In this document: positions 19,048-28,180 of the stretch, one piece after another | Layout: the number at the start of each line of letters is the position of its first letter | Numbering within the stretch: the first letter of the stretch is position 1 | Translations under genes and position numbers: made by a program | NCBI RefSeq assembly: GCF_028473645.1 | Contig: NZ_CP097269.1 | Location: 690,001 to 754,000, forward strand | DNA: 64,000 bases | From: Acidovorax sp. GBBC 1281 | GTDB taxonomy: Bacteria > Pseudomonadota > Gammaproteobacteria > Burkholderiales > Burkholderiaceae_C | Direction of reading: 5' to 3' | The notes under the pieces: model-generated | Told to the model about the DNA's origin: nothing | The model's input: the letters and a program-made list of their open reading frames with translations, nothing else | Databases searched by the model: none

Positions 19048-20190
19048 CTAGCCCATGGCCAGCTGCCGCCGCCCCTGTTCCTTGGCGGCATACAGCGCCG
19101 CGTCCGCGCGGGCCATGAGCTCGGCCAGGTCCTCTCCGCCACCGTGCCACAGCGCCGCGCCGGCGCTGTAGTCGATGGGAAACCCCAGGGCCTGGGCGCT
19201 TTCGGCCTGCAGGCGTTCGCGCAGGCGCTGATCGAAGCGTTGCGCCTCTTCCTGCTGCGCATGCAGCAGGAGCACACCGAATTCCTCGCCGCCGAACCGG
19301 CACACGGTGTCGTGCGGCCCGGCCATGGACTGGGCGAGCCGGGCGAACCAGGCCAGGGCGCGGTCGCCGGCTTCGTGGCCGTAGGCGTCGTTGATGCGTT
19401 TGAAGTGGTCCAGGTCCAGCAGCAGGGCGGCCAGGGGCAGGCGCTGGCGCGCGGCGCGCTGTCGCAGGGCCTGGCCGTGCGATTCGAAGCCGCGGCGGTT
19501 GAGCAGGCCGGTGAGCGGATCGGTCATGGCCAGGGTGCGCAGTTGCTGCTCGGCCTCGTCCCGCCACGCGACCAGCACCGCCACCGTGCCCAGCACGAGG
19601 GTGACGTTGGCGGCCACGGCTGCGGCGATGTTGACCGGGTGCGGTGTGCGGAAGCTGGGGTAGGCGTCGGTGAAGGCGCCCAGCACGCCGCGCGCGGCGG
19701 TGAACGCGGCCATCGTGGCCAGGCAGCCCATGAGCAGCAGGCGCCAGCGCCGGTCCGCGAAGTGCGCTGGGTGGGCCGGGTAGAGCGTGGCGCGCGCCAC
19801 GGCCAGCAGCAGCGTGGCCAGCAGCAGGTTGGCCCAGCCGACGCGAAACGCGTAGTGCGAAAACCCCAGGGTGTAGCCCAGCGGGATCGCCACCACCAGC
19901 GCCTGCACCAGGCGCCGCCCGGGCCGGGGCCCCAGCCAGATCGCCAGGGCTTCGAAGAGGGCCCATTGGGCCAGGGAATTGGCGGCCATGGACACGGTGG
20001 ACAGGGTCTGGTCCCACGCGTAGGAGGACGCGATGATGGCCGCCCAGGCCAGGCCCTGCAGCAGCAGGCTGGCCTGCACCCAGCGTGCGGCGGTGCCCGC
20101 GCCACGGCCCATGATCAGCGGCAGGGCCGCGGAGAGCATGCACAGGTTGGTGGCCGTGATGGCCATCAGGGTAACGAAATCCAGCCGCAT
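19048..20190 (-). CDS. Membrane-bound diguanylate cyclase
   Basis: About 380 residues. The N-terminal half (about 1-205) holds six to seven hydrophobic segments, an integral membrane sensor without a recognised name. The C-terminal GGDEF domain (about 215-380) has DLDHFKRINDAYGHEAGD and an intact GGEEF active site near residue 299. The I-site is incomplete (GPHD instead of RxxD). It is expected to make cyclic di-GMP in response to a membrane or redox signal (inferred). The ATG at 20190 is preferred; a TTG at 20193 is immediately before it. It is 30 bases downstream of the AMP nucleosidase on the same strand. Confidence 0.9.
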   Translation of the reverse strand: MRLDFVTLMAITATNLCMLSAALPLIMGRGAGTAARWVQASLLLQGLAWAAIIASSYAWDQTLSTVSMAANSLAQWALFEALAIWLGPRPGRRLVQALVVAIPLGYTLGFSHYAFRVGWANLLLATLLLAVARATLYPAHPAHFADRRWRLLLMGCLATMAAFTAARGVLGAFTDAYPSFRTPHPVNIAAAVAANVTLVLGTVAVLVAWRDEAEQQLRTLAMTDPLTGLLNRRGFESHGQALRQRAARQRLPLAALLLDLDHFKRINDAYGHEAGDRALAWFARLAQSMAGPHDTVCRFGGEEFGVLLLHAQQEEAQRFDQRLRERLQAESAQALGFPIDYSAGAALWHGGGEDLAELMARADAALYAAKEQGRRQLAMG

Positions 20191-20221
20191 CAATCCCTGG
20201 TGGCGGCGCCCACCCGGTGCG

Positions 20222-21703
20222 TCACTGGAAGGCCACCTCGGCGAAGCTGCGCAGCTTGCGGCTGTGCAGGCGGCTCACGCCCCCGGCCCGCAGGATGTCG
20301 ATGGCGCGCATGCCGATGCGCAGATGCTGGTCCACGCGCTCGCGGTAGAAATGGTTGGCCATGCCGGGCAGCTTGATCTCGCCGTGCAGGGGCTTGTCGC
20401 TCACGCACAGCAGGGTGCCGTAGGGCACGCGGAAGCGAAAGCCGTTGGCAGCGATGGTGGCGCTCTCCATGTCCAGCGCGACGGCGCGGCTCTGGCTGAA
20501 CCGGCGCTGGGGCATGTTGTCGGGCAGCAGCTCCCAGTTGCGGTTGTCGGTGCTGGCCACGGTGCCGGTGCGCATGATGCGTTTCAGGTCGGCGTCCTCG
20601 ATCTGCGTGACGTCGGCGACGGCCTGCTGCAGCGCCATCTGGATCTCGGCCAGCGCGGGAATGGGCACCCACAGCGGAAGCTCTTCGTCGAGCACGTGGT
20701 CTTCGCGCACATAGGCGTGGGCCAGCACGTAGTCGCCCAGCTGCTGGCTGTTGCGCAGGCCCGCGCAGTGGCCCAGCATCATCCAGGCGTGCGGGCGCAG
20801 CACGGCGATGTGGTCGGTGATGGTCTTGGCGTTGGACGGGCCCACGCCGATGTTGACCATGGTGATGCCGCTCTTGTCCGCCCGCATGAGGTGGTAGGCC
20901 GGCATCTGCGGCAACCGCGGCGGGGCCACGCCCAGCTCGTCGCCCGGCTGGGCCGGCAGGCCGGTGCGGCGGGTGACGACGTTGCCCGGTTCGATGAAGG
21001 CCACGTACTCGCTGTCCGGCTTGGCCATCTCGGCATGGCCCAGGCGCACGAACTCGTCGATGTAGAACTGGTAGTTGGTGAACAGCACGAAGTTCTGGAA
21101 CCACTCGGGCGCGGTGCCGGTGTAGTGGCGCAGCCGGTGCAGCGAGTAGTCCACCCGCGGCGCGGTGAACAGCGACAGGGGCTGGGCCTCGCCGGGGCGG
21201 GGCGCCCAGGTGCCGTTGGCGATGCCGTCGTCCATGGCCTCCAGGTCGGGCAGGTCGAACACGTCGCGCATGAGCATGCGGCGCTGGGCGGTCAGCGTGC
21301 CCTCGATGTGGTCGTGCTCAGCGAATGAGAAGTGGATGGGGATGGGCTGGCTGCTGATGCCCACCTCCAGCTCGATGTTGTGGCTGTTGCGCAGCAGGCG
21401 GAACTGCTCGGCGTAGTAGTTGGCGAACAGGTCGGGCCGGGTGAGGGTGGTTTCATACCGCCCCGGGCCTTCCACGAAGCCGTAGGCCAGCTGGGTGGCG
21501 GCGCGGGCCACGGTGGTGGTCTGCACCCGCACGAAGGGGTAGAAGGCCCGCACGTGGCTGACCGGGGTCTCCCCGGCGACGAAGCGCTGCATGGCATCGC
21601 GCAGGTGCCCGATCTGCTGCTGGTAGATGCGCTGCACCTGCGACAGCGCCTCGGCGGGATCGGTATGAAGGGTGGGCTCGGTGAAGTCTGGGATCTGGGC
21701 CAT
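20222..21703 (-). CDS. amn: AMP nucleosidase
   Basis: A 493-residue enzyme that cleaves AMP to adenine and ribose 5-phosphate. The family-specific N-terminal domain (about 1-190) precedes a nucleoside-phosphorylase-fold catalytic domain with NIGVGPSNAKTITDH, WMMLGHCAGLRNSQQ and a C-terminal DMESATIAANG motif that contains the ribose-binding Glu. Length matches E. coli Amn. The ATG at 21703 is chosen; the longer frame to 21772 would enter the neighbouring GGDEF-EAL gene. Its position between two cyclic-di-GMP genes is probably incidental. Confidence 0.95.
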   Translation of the reverse strand: MAQIPDFTEPTLHTDPAEALSQVQRIYQQQIGHLRDAMQRFVAGETPVSHVRAFYPFVRVQTTTVARAATQLAYGFVEGPGRYETTLTRPDLFANYYAEQFRLLRNSHNIELEVGISSQPIPIHFSFAEHDHIEGTLTAQRRMLMRDVFDLPDLEAMDDGIANGTWAPRPGEAQPLSLFTAPRVDYSLHRLRHYTGTAPEWFQNFVLFTNYQFYIDEFVRLGHAEMAKPDSEYVAFIEPGNVVTRRTGLPAQPGDELGVAPPRLPQMPAYHLMRADKSGITMVNIGVGPSNAKTITDHIAVLRPHAWMMLGHCAGLRNSQQLGDYVLAHAYVREDHVLDEELPLWVPIPALAEIQMALQQAVADVTQIEDADLKRIMRTGTVASTDNRNWELLPDNMPQRRFSQSRAVALDMESATIAANGFRFRVPYGTLLCVSDKPLHGEIKLPGMANHFYRERVDQHLRIGMRAIDILRAGGVSRLHSRKLRSFAEVAFQ

Positions 21704-21750
21704 GGCGCCTATTGTCCACGGGCGCGCGGGTCTGCCCGATGACGGGCCCG

Positions 21751-23823
21751 CTATCTTTTTTTCAGCAGCCACTCGCGCGTCTGACGCGGGTCCATGGGCG
21801 GCGAGATCAGGTAGCCCTGCGCCAGGTGACAGCCAAGGGTGCGCAGCAGGTCGTGCTGGGCGGCGGTTTCCACGCCTTCGGCCACGGTCTGGATCTGCAG
21901 GCTGCGGCCCATCTGGACGATGGCGGTGACGATGGCCACGTCGTCTTCGTTGGCGGGTGTGTCCGAGACGAAGGAGCGGTCGATCTTGAGCTTGTCGATC
22001 GGGTAGCGCTTGAGGTAGGCGAGCGACGAGTAGCCGGTGCCGAAGTCATCGATGGACACGCGCACGCCCAGCGCCTTGAGCGCATCCAGCGTGCGGCGCA
22101 CCTGGTCGGCCTCGTGCATGAGCACCGATTCGGTGAGCTCGATCTCCAGAAAGCGCGGTGCCAGGCCCGTCTGGCGCAGCACGCCCGCGATTTCACCGGC
22201 CACGTCGCGCTGGCGGAATTCGAGCGCCGAGAGATTGACCGCCACCGGCACCTGCGGCAGGCCCTCGTCGTGCCAGGCCCGCATCTGCCGGCAGGCCTCG
22301 ACCAGCACCCAGCGGCCGATGGGCGTGATGAGCCCGCGCGCCTCGGCGAAGGCGATGAAGTCGATGGGCCCCACCAGGTCGCGCTCGGGGTGGCGCCAGC
22401 GCACCAGCGCCTCGAAGCCCACGAGCGCACCGTCGTCCAGGCGCACCTGCGGCTGGTAGTGCAGCACGAACGCGCCGTGCAGGATGGCGTCGCGCAGCAG
22501 GCGCTCGTGCTGCAGCACGCCGGTGGAGGGCGTCTCCATGCCCGGGGCGTAGGCCTGGCGGTTGGCGCGGCCGCTGTCCTTGGCTTGCTGCATGGCGGCG
22601 TCGGCCCGGCGCACCAGCTCGGCGGCGGTGTCGCCGTCGTCGGGGTACATGCTCACCCCGATGGAGACCGACACCGACAGCGGCGTGCCGTCGGCATGGA
22701 ACACGGCGCACACGTCTGCCAGCAGCTGATCGGCCACCGCCAGGGCGGAGGGCCGGTCCTGCGCGTCGCGCAGCACCACGACGAACTCGTCGCCGCCCAC
22801 GCGCGCCACGATGTCCACCGAGCGCACGCCCTGCACGAGCCGGCGGGCCACCTCGCACAGCAGCATGTCGCCGGCCTCATGGCCCAGCGAGTCGTTCACC
22901 GTCTTGAAATGGTCCATGTCGATGAACAGCACGGCGGCGGCCTGCGGCGTGCGCTGCGCGGACTCGATCACGGCGGTGAGCTGCTCCATGAGCGTGGCGC
23001 GGTTGGGCAATTGCGTGAGCGCATCGTGCCGGGCCAGGAAGGCCTCGCGCTCCTGGGCCTGGCGGCGCGCGGTGATGTCGCGCAGCACCGCGATGCGGTA
23101 GTTCGAGCCCTTCCAGGGCATGGTCTTGCCGACGATCTCCACAGGTACGGCCCGGCCGTCCCGGTGCAGCACCGTGACTTCGTAGGGCTCTTCGCGGCCC
23201 TCGCGCACATAGGCCTCGGTGACGGGGCGGAACTCTTCGCTCACGAAATCGAGCATGCGCCGGCCGCGCACCTCGGCCAGGGAGTAGCCCATCAGCCGCG
23301 TGAGCGCTTCGTTGAAATCGGTGACTAGGCCTTCGCGGTGGAACACGATGGCCTCTTCGGTGGCCTGCGAGAACTTGCGCATGCGCTCTTCGCTCTCGCG
23401 CACCGCGCGTTCGGCCTCCCAGTGGTGGGTGATGTCGTTGATGAGCACGAAGGCTCCCATCAGCCCCAGCTTCGGGTGCAGGTGGGGAATGAGGTTGACC
23501 TCGATCATGCGGGACGGCCCGCCCCGCACCCGCTGCTTGCGCGTGTATTGCACGCGCTCGCCCCGCAGCACCTGCTGGATCTGGGGCTGGATCGAGGCCC
23601 AGGCGCTGTCGCCGATGGCTTCCTGCACCGTCTTGCCCAGGATCGCCTCCACCGTGTGGCCGGTGGATTCGGCGTAGCCCTGATTGGCAAAAACACAACG
23701 CAGGGTGGACGATTCGAAGTAGGCGAGCAGCGCCGGAACGGAGTCGGCCAGCAGCCGCAGCAGGGAACTGCTGCAGTGGGGGTCCTGGGAAGGACCGTCC
23801 GCTCGGCTTGATGTGTCTGGCAT
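21751..23823 (-). CDS. PAS-PAS-GGDEF-EAL cyclic-di-GMP protein
   Basis: A 690-residue cytoplasmic protein with two PAS domains (about 20-130 and 145-262), GGDEF (about 270-430) and EAL (about 440-690). The GGDEF motif is intact (ARVGGDEF near residue 341), as is the inhibitory RSVD I-site. The EAL domain has EALVRW near residue 466, NLSALEF, IELTES, IDDFGTGYSS and IKIDRSF. Both synthesis and hydrolysis are therefore possible. The PAS domains could bind haem, flavin or a ligand; no telltale residue was identified. It is 95 bases from the divergent dbpA. Confidence 0.93.
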   Translation of the reverse strand: MPDTSSRADGPSQDPHCSSSLLRLLADSVPALLAYFESSTLRCVFANQGYAESTGHTVEAILGKTVQEAIGDSAWASIQPQIQQVLRGERVQYTRKQRVRGGPSRMIEVNLIPHLHPKLGLMGAFVLINDITHHWEAERAVRESEERMRKFSQATEEAIVFHREGLVTDFNEALTRLMGYSLAEVRGRRMLDFVSEEFRPVTEAYVREGREEPYEVTVLHRDGRAVPVEIVGKTMPWKGSNYRIAVLRDITARRQAQEREAFLARHDALTQLPNRATLMEQLTAVIESAQRTPQAAAVLFIDMDHFKTVNDSLGHEAGDMLLCEVARRLVQGVRSVDIVARVGGDEFVVVLRDAQDRPSALAVADQLLADVCAVFHADGTPLSVSVSIGVSMYPDDGDTAAELVRRADAAMQQAKDSGRANRQAYAPGMETPSTGVLQHERLLRDAILHGAFVLHYQPQVRLDDGALVGFEALVRWRHPERDLVGPIDFIAFAEARGLITPIGRWVLVEACRQMRAWHDEGLPQVPVAVNLSALEFRQRDVAGEIAGVLRQTGLAPRFLEIELTESVLMHEADQVRRTLDALKALGVRVSIDDFGTGYSSLAYLKRYPIDKLKIDRSFVSDTPANEDDVAIVTAIVQMGRSLQIQTVAEGVETAAQHDLLRTLGCHLAQGYLISPPMDPRQTREWLLKKR

Positions 23824-23918
23824 GTCCCACCCGTGTATCTCGAAGTTTTATAGCCGATCGGGGCGCCCCTGGCGAGGGGTGCAAGCCCTTGACCACCCGG
23901 CCCCGGGATAATCCGGGG

Positions 23919-25325
23919 ATGACTTCTTCCGTTTCCGGCGCTGGCGCCGAGTTCTCCTCCCTGGCGCTGCATCCCGCGACCCTGTCCAACCTGCAGCAGC
24001 TGGGCTACACCCGCATGACGCCGATCCAGGCCGCGAGCCTGCCCGTGGCCCTGCTGGGCCGGGACCTGATCGCCCAGGCCAGCACCGGCAGCGGCAAGAC
24101 GGCGGCCTTCGCCCTGGCGCTGCTGGCCAACCTCAATGCGCGCCGCTTCGCGGTGCAGGCCCTGGTGCTGTGCCCCACGCGCGAGCTGGCCGACCAGGTG
24201 GCCACCGAGGTGCGGCGCCTTGCCCGCGCGCAGGAGAACATCAAGGTGGTCACCCTGTGCGGCGGCGTGCCGCTGCGCGGGCAGATCGCCAGCCTGGAGC
24301 ACGGCGCGCACATCGTGGTGGGCACGCCCGGGCGGGTGATGGACCACCTGGAGCGCGCCACGCTCGATCTGCAGGCGCTCAACACCCTGGTGCTCGACGA
24401 GGCCGACCGCATGCTGGACATGGGCTTCTTCGACGACATCGCCAAGGTCGCGCGCCAGTGCCCGGCCGAGCGCCAGACGCTGCTGTTTTCCGCCACCTAC
24501 CCCGAGGGCATCGAGCGCCTGGCGCGCCAGTTCATGAAGGAGCCGCAGCGCATCACGGTGCAGGCCCAGCATGGTTCGGCCAAGATCGCGCAGCGCTGGT
24601 ACGAGGTGAAGGAAAGCGAGCGCCTGCACGCCGTGTCGCAGCTGCTGAACCACTTCCGGCCCGAATCGGCCATCGCCTTTTGCAACACCAAGCAGCAGTG
24701 CCGCGACCTGGTGGGCGTGCTGCAGGCGCAGGGTTTTCACGCGCTGGCCCTCTATGGCGAGCTGGAGCAGCGCGAGCGCGACCAGGTGCTGGTGCAGTTC
24801 GCCAACCGCAGCTGCTCGGTGCTGGTGGCCACCGACGTGGCCGCGCGCGGCCTGGACATCGCCCAGTTGCAGGCGGTGATCAACGTGGACGTGACCCCCG
24901 ATCCCGAGATCCACGTACACCGCATCGGCCGCACCGGCCGCGCGGACGCCGAAGGCCTCGCCTTGAGCTTGGCCAGCCTGCCCGAGATGGGCAGCGTGGG
25001 CAAGATCGAGCAGCTGCAGGGCCGCGAGTCGGAATGGCACCCGCTGTCCGAGCTGACCGCCGCCCCCGGCGGGCCGCTGCTGCCGCCCATGGCCACCATC
25101 CAGATCATCGGCGGGCGCAAGGAAAAGATCCGCGCGGGCGACGTGCTGGGCGCGCTCACCGGCGAGATGGGCTTTGCGCGCGAGCAGGTGGGCAAGATCA
25201 ACGTGAACGATTTTTCCACCTACGTGGCCGTGGAGCGGGGCATCGCCCAGGACGTGTTGCGGCGCCTGGCGGCCGGCCGGGTCAAGGGCAAGCTCGTGAA
25301 GGCGCGGCTGGTGGATGGCACCTGA
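23919..25325 (+). CDS. dbpA: ATP-dependent RNA helicase DbpA
   Basis: A 468-residue DEAD-box helicase. Motifs: TPIQAASLP (Q motif), ASTGSGKT (I), PTRELA (Ia), VLDEADRMLDMGF (II), SATYPEG (III), and HRIGRTGR (VI). The C-terminal domain (about 395-468, IQIIGGRKEKIRAGDVLGAL) is the RNA-binding module that targets DbpA to hairpin 92 of 23S rRNA in 50S assembly. The ATG at 23919 is chosen since the Q motif lies at the expected distance; the longer frame begins in the divergent gene. Confidence 0.96.
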   Translation: MTSSVSGAGAEFSSLALHPATLSNLQQLGYTRMTPIQAASLPVALLGRDLIAQASTGSGKTAAFALALLANLNARRFAVQALVLCPTRELADQVATEVRRLARAQENIKVVTLCGGVPLRGQIASLEHGAHIVVGTPGRVMDHLERATLDLQALNTLVLDEADRMLDMGFFDDIAKVARQCPAERQTLLFSATYPEGIERLARQFMKEPQRITVQAQHGSAKIAQRWYEVKESERLHAVSQLLNHFRPESAIAFCNTKQQCRDLVGVLQAQGFHALALYGELEQRERDQVLVQFANRSCSVLVATDVAARGLDIAQLQAVINVDVTPDPEIHVHRIGRTGRADAEGLALSLASLPEMGSVGKIEQLQGRESEWHPLSELTAAPGGPLLPPMATIQIIGGRKEKIRAGDVLGALTGEMGFAREQVGKINVNDFSTYVAVERGIAQDVLRRLAAGRVKGKLVKARLVDGT

Positions 25326-25444
25326 CGGCCTTTGACGGCCCCTGAGGGGCCCTGGCAGTGGCGGGGCCGGCGCCCCCGGGTTTGTCCCGATCGCGCCACA
25401 TGCGCCCTGTTTTAGACTGCAAGTCATCTAGAGGAGTAGATCAG

Positions 25445-26191
25445 TTGCCGTCGCCTGCATCCCCTCCCGCCGTGGCGGAACACCCCGGCCTCGCCCGCTA
25501 TGCCGCGCTGGCGGCCGCACTGCGGCACCGCGTCGTCCGGGGCGAATGGCTACCCGGCACGGCCCTGCCGGCCGAGCAGGCGCTGGCCGCCGAGCATGGC
25601 GTGGCGCTGGGCACGCTGCGGCGCGCGCTGGAGCTGCTGGTGGAGCAGGGCCTGATCGAGCGCATCCACGGCAAGGGCACCTTCGTGCGCAGCGGCATTG
25701 CCGGCGCGTCGATGCTGCGGTTCTTTCGCTTCGGCGAGGGCGCGGCGGGGCAGGAGCCCGCTTCGCGCATCCTGTCGCGCCAGGCCATGGCGGCCCCGGC
25801 CGAGGCGGCCTGCGCGCTGGGCCTGGCACCGGGCGAGCCGGTGCTGCGCCTGCACCGCCTGCGACTGATCGACGGCGAGCCCTGCCTGCTGGAGCACATC
25901 TGGCTGCCGTTGGACCGCTTCGCCGCGCTGGCGGAGGACGACACCGCCGCCTGGCCGCCGCTGCTCTATCCCTTCTACGCCAGCCGCTGCGGCGTGCACG
26001 TGCAGCGGGCGGTGGACGACATCGGCTTCGGCGTGCTGTCCGCGCCCCAGGCGCGCAGCCTGGGGCTCGCGGCGGGGCACCCCTGCGCCGTGGTCACCCG
26101 CCGTGCCATGGACCTGGCCGGCCGCTGCGTCGAATGGCGCGTCACGCGCGGCGATGCCCACGCCTTTCACTACACCGTCACCCTGACCTGA
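25445..26191 (+). CDS. GntR-family regulator (HutC/UTRA type)
   Basis: A 248-residue regulator. The winged helix (about 15-85, LAAEHGVALGTLRRALELL and RIHGKGTFVR) is followed by a UTRA effector domain (about 100-245). A TTG at 25445 with GAGGAG eight bases upstream is the best start; the in-frame ATG at 25358 has no good ribosome-binding site. It precedes a Bug binding protein and an amidohydrolase on the same strand and likely controls them. A small inverted repeat GACT-GCA-AGTC lies about 20 bases before the start codon and could be its operator. Its last codons run into the CCTGA microsatellite. Confidence 0.87.
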   Translation: MPSPASPPAVAEHPGLARYAALAAALRHRVVRGEWLPGTALPAEQALAAEHGVALGTLRRALELLVEQGLIERIHGKGTFVRSGIAGASMLRFFRFGEGAAGQEPASRILSRQAMAAPAEAACALGLAPGEPVLRLHRLRLIDGEPCLLEHIWLPLDRFAALAEDDTAAWPPLLYPFYASRCGVHVQRAVDDIGFGVLSAPQARSLGLAAGHPCAVVTRRAMDLAGRCVEWRVTRGDAHAFHYTVTLT

Positions 26192-26211
26192 CCTGACCTG
26201 ACCTGACCTGA
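26182..26211 (+). repeat. Pentanucleotide microsatellite (CCTGA)6
   Basis: Six perfect CCTGA units span the stop codon of the GntR gene and the start of the intergenic gap. Because 5 and 3 share no factor, a TGA appears in every frame within the array, so changes in copy number would alter only the last residues and the spacing to the next gene. Confidence 0.95.
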
Positions 26212-26229
26212 CCGAACCTGGAGACCCGC

Positions 26230-27234
26230 ATGCCTTCCATCGCATCCCCCGCCACCGGCGGTGCCCGCCGCCGCTGGATCCTCGGTGCCGCCGGCGCCGC
26301 CCTGGCCGCGCCCTGGGTGGCCGGCCGCGCGCAAGGCATCGGCGGCAAGCCCGTGACGCTGGTGGTCTCCTACCCCGCCGGCGGCGGCGCGGACCTGATG
26401 GCGCGCATCATCGCGCCGCGGCTGGGCGAAGCGCTGGGCCAGAACGTGGTGGTGGACAACAAGCCCGGCGCCAGCGGCCAGATCGCCGGCGCCTACGTGG
26501 CGCGTGCCACGCCGGACGGCAGCACGCTGCTGCTGGACGCCTCGTCGTTCGCGGTCAACCCCGCGCTCTATCCCAAGATGGCCTACGACACCGACAAGGC
26601 CTTCACGCCGCTGGCCGTGCTGGCCACCTTTCCCAACGTGCTGGTGTGCTCCGCGGGGTTCCAGGCGCGCAGCGTGCAGGACGTGATCGCGCTGGCCCGC
26701 GCCAAGCCGGGCGAAGTGGCCTATGCGTCGTCCGGCAACGGCTCGGCGCAGCACCTGGCGGGAGCGCTGTTCGAGGAGCGCGCCGGGGTGCGGCTGTCGC
26801 ACATTCCCTACCGGGGCGGCGGCCCCGCGATGAACGATGTGATGGCGGGGCAGGTGCCGCTCTTTTTCGCCAACGTGGCCTCGGCGCTGGGCCACATCCG
26901 CTCCGGCAAGCTGCGCGCGCTGGCCGTGACGGCCGCGCTGCGGGCCCGTTCGCTGCCGGAGGTGCCCACCATGACCGAAGCGGGCGTGCGCAAGTACGAG
27001 GTGCTGGAATGGAACCCGGTGCTCGCCCCCGCCGGCTTGCCCGCCGCCACGCGCACGCGGCTGGTCGATGGCATCCGCAAGGCGCTGGGCGATGCCGAGG
27101 TGCTGGCGCGCATCCGCGCGCTGGGCGGCGATGTGTTCGCCGATGCATCGCAGGCCTCGGCCGGGGCCTTCATCCGGGCCCAGCAGGGGCAGTGGGCCCA
27201 GGTGGTGCGCGACCGCAACATCTCGGTCGGCTGA
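26230..27234 (+). CDS. Bug-family (TctC) periplasmic substrate-binding protein
   Basis: A 334-residue binding protein of the tripartite tricarboxylate transporter/Bug family, very abundant in Comamonadaceae and Burkholderiales. It has an N-terminal signal with a twin-arginine-like RRRW followed by a hydrophobic run and cleavage near residue 35. The mature protein shows the family motifs VSYPAGGGADLMAR, VVDNKPGASGQIA and IPYRGGGPAMNDVMAGQV. No TctA/TctB membrane genes are adjacent, so like most Bug proteins it is an orphan. The neighbouring amidohydrolase suggests an aromatic-derived or dicarboxylic acid ligand (inferred). Confidence 0.93.
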   Translation: MPSIASPATGGARRRWILGAAGAALAAPWVAGRAQGIGGKPVTLVVSYPAGGGADLMARIIAPRLGEALGQNVVVDNKPGASGQIAGAYVARATPDGSTLLLDASSFAVNPALYPKMAYDTDKAFTPLAVLATFPNVLVCSAGFQARSVQDVIALARAKPGEVAYASSGNGSAQHLAGALFEERAGVRLSHIPYRGGGPAMNDVMAGQVPLFFANVASALGHIRSGKLRALAVTAALRARSLPEVPTMTEAGVRKYEVLEWNPVLAPAGLPAATRTRLVDGIRKALGDAEVLARIRALGGDVFADASQASAGAFIRAQQGQWAQVVRDRNISVG

Positions 27235-27238
27235 ACCG

Positions 27239-28069
27239 ATGCCGACGGACGGCGACCGCGCCCCTCACCCCGATGCCTGGGACGGAGCCGGTGCCTGCTG
27301 GGACGCGCACGTCCATGTGTTCGACGCCGATGCGCCGACGCAGCCCGGCCACTACCGCCCCGCGCACCACCCGCTGGAGCGCATCGAGGGGGTGGCTGCC
27401 GCGCACGGGGTGCGGCATCTGGTGCTGGTGCAGCCCAGCGTGTACGGCACCGACAACGCGGCGATGCTGCGCGCGCTGGCCGCGCGGCCCGGCCGGCACC
27501 GCGGCGTGGCCGTGATGGACGCGGCGGTGCCCGACGCGCTGCTGGACCGCATGCACGCGCTGGGCGTGCGGGGCGTGCGCTTCAACCGCGTCTCGCCGGT
27601 GGGCAACGGGCCCGAGGCGTTCCGCGCCCTGGCGCCGCGCCTGCGCGAGCGCGGCTGGCACGTGCAGTGGTATGCCGGCCCGGAGCATCTGGCGGAGATC
27701 GCGGCGCTGCACGCCGGCACCGGCGTGGCCTGCGTGCTCGACCACCTGGCGGGCCTGCATGCCGAGTTGCCGGCGGACGACGCAGCATGGAGCGCCCTCG
27801 CGGCACTGGCTGCGCAGGGCGCGTGGATCAAGCTGTCCGGCTGGTACCGGCTGCGCGCTCAGGCGCCCTACGGCGCGCTGCAGGAGACGGTCCGGCGCGT
27901 GGCCGACCTGGCGCCCGGGCGGCTGGTGTGGGGGTCGGACTGGCCGCACACGTCGTTCGCCGCCGACGCCATGCCGGCCTACGATTCGGTGTGGCAGCCG
28001 GTGGCGGAGGCGTTGGGCCCGGTCCGGGCCGACACGGTCCGGCAGAACGCCTCGCGGCTGTACGCCTGA
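27239..28069 (+). CDS. Amidohydrolase-family metal-dependent hydrolase (LigI-like)
   Basis: A 276-residue TIM-barrel hydrolase. The N-terminal metal motif DAHVHVFD, the VLDHLAGL strand and the WGSDWPHT C-terminal metal Asp are those of the Amidohydro_2 group that includes 2-pyrone-4,6-dicarboxylate lactonase. It begins five bases after the Bug protein stop, so the two are co-transcribed, with the GntR gene as probable regulator. Lactone hydrolysis in a catabolic pathway is the likely role; the exact substrate is not readable. The longer frame upstream is inside the Bug gene. Confidence 0.88.
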   Translation: MPTDGDRAPHPDAWDGAGACWDAHVHVFDADAPTQPGHYRPAHHPLERIEGVAAAHGVRHLVLVQPSVYGTDNAAMLRALAARPGRHRGVAVMDAAVPDALLDRMHALGVRGVRFNRVSPVGNGPEAFRALAPRLRERGWHVQWYAGPEHLAEIAALHAGTGVACVLDHLAGLHAELPADDAAWSALAALAAQGAWIKLSGWYRLRAQAPYGALQETVRRVADLAPGRLVWGSDWPHTSFAADAMPAYDSVWQPVAEALGPVRADTVRQNASRLYA

Positions 28070-28180
28070 CGGAGGGACGCCTCGATGTGCTCTGGAAAAT
28101 ATCTTTTCAGTAGTGACTTAATACTGTTTCGATAGTAATATCCTTTCGTTGGCCATCCGGCCCATGACGAAAGGAAAACA
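28070..28180. promoter_or_regulatory. A/T-rich promoter region of the SDR gene
   Basis: Between 28095 and 28145 the sequence becomes A/T-rich, with an inverted TACT...AGTA pair (TACTGTTTCGATAGTA), possibly a regulator site overlapping the promoter. No neighbouring regulator gene is present. The ribosome-binding stretch AAAGGAAAA precedes the ATG at 28181. Confidence 0.4.

Noticed and set aside
16760..20143. Antisense open frame of over 1100 codons across fruK, fruA and the cyclase
   Set aside because: It crosses several real genes and consists of low-complexity Arg/Gly/His sequence; no domain or start signal.
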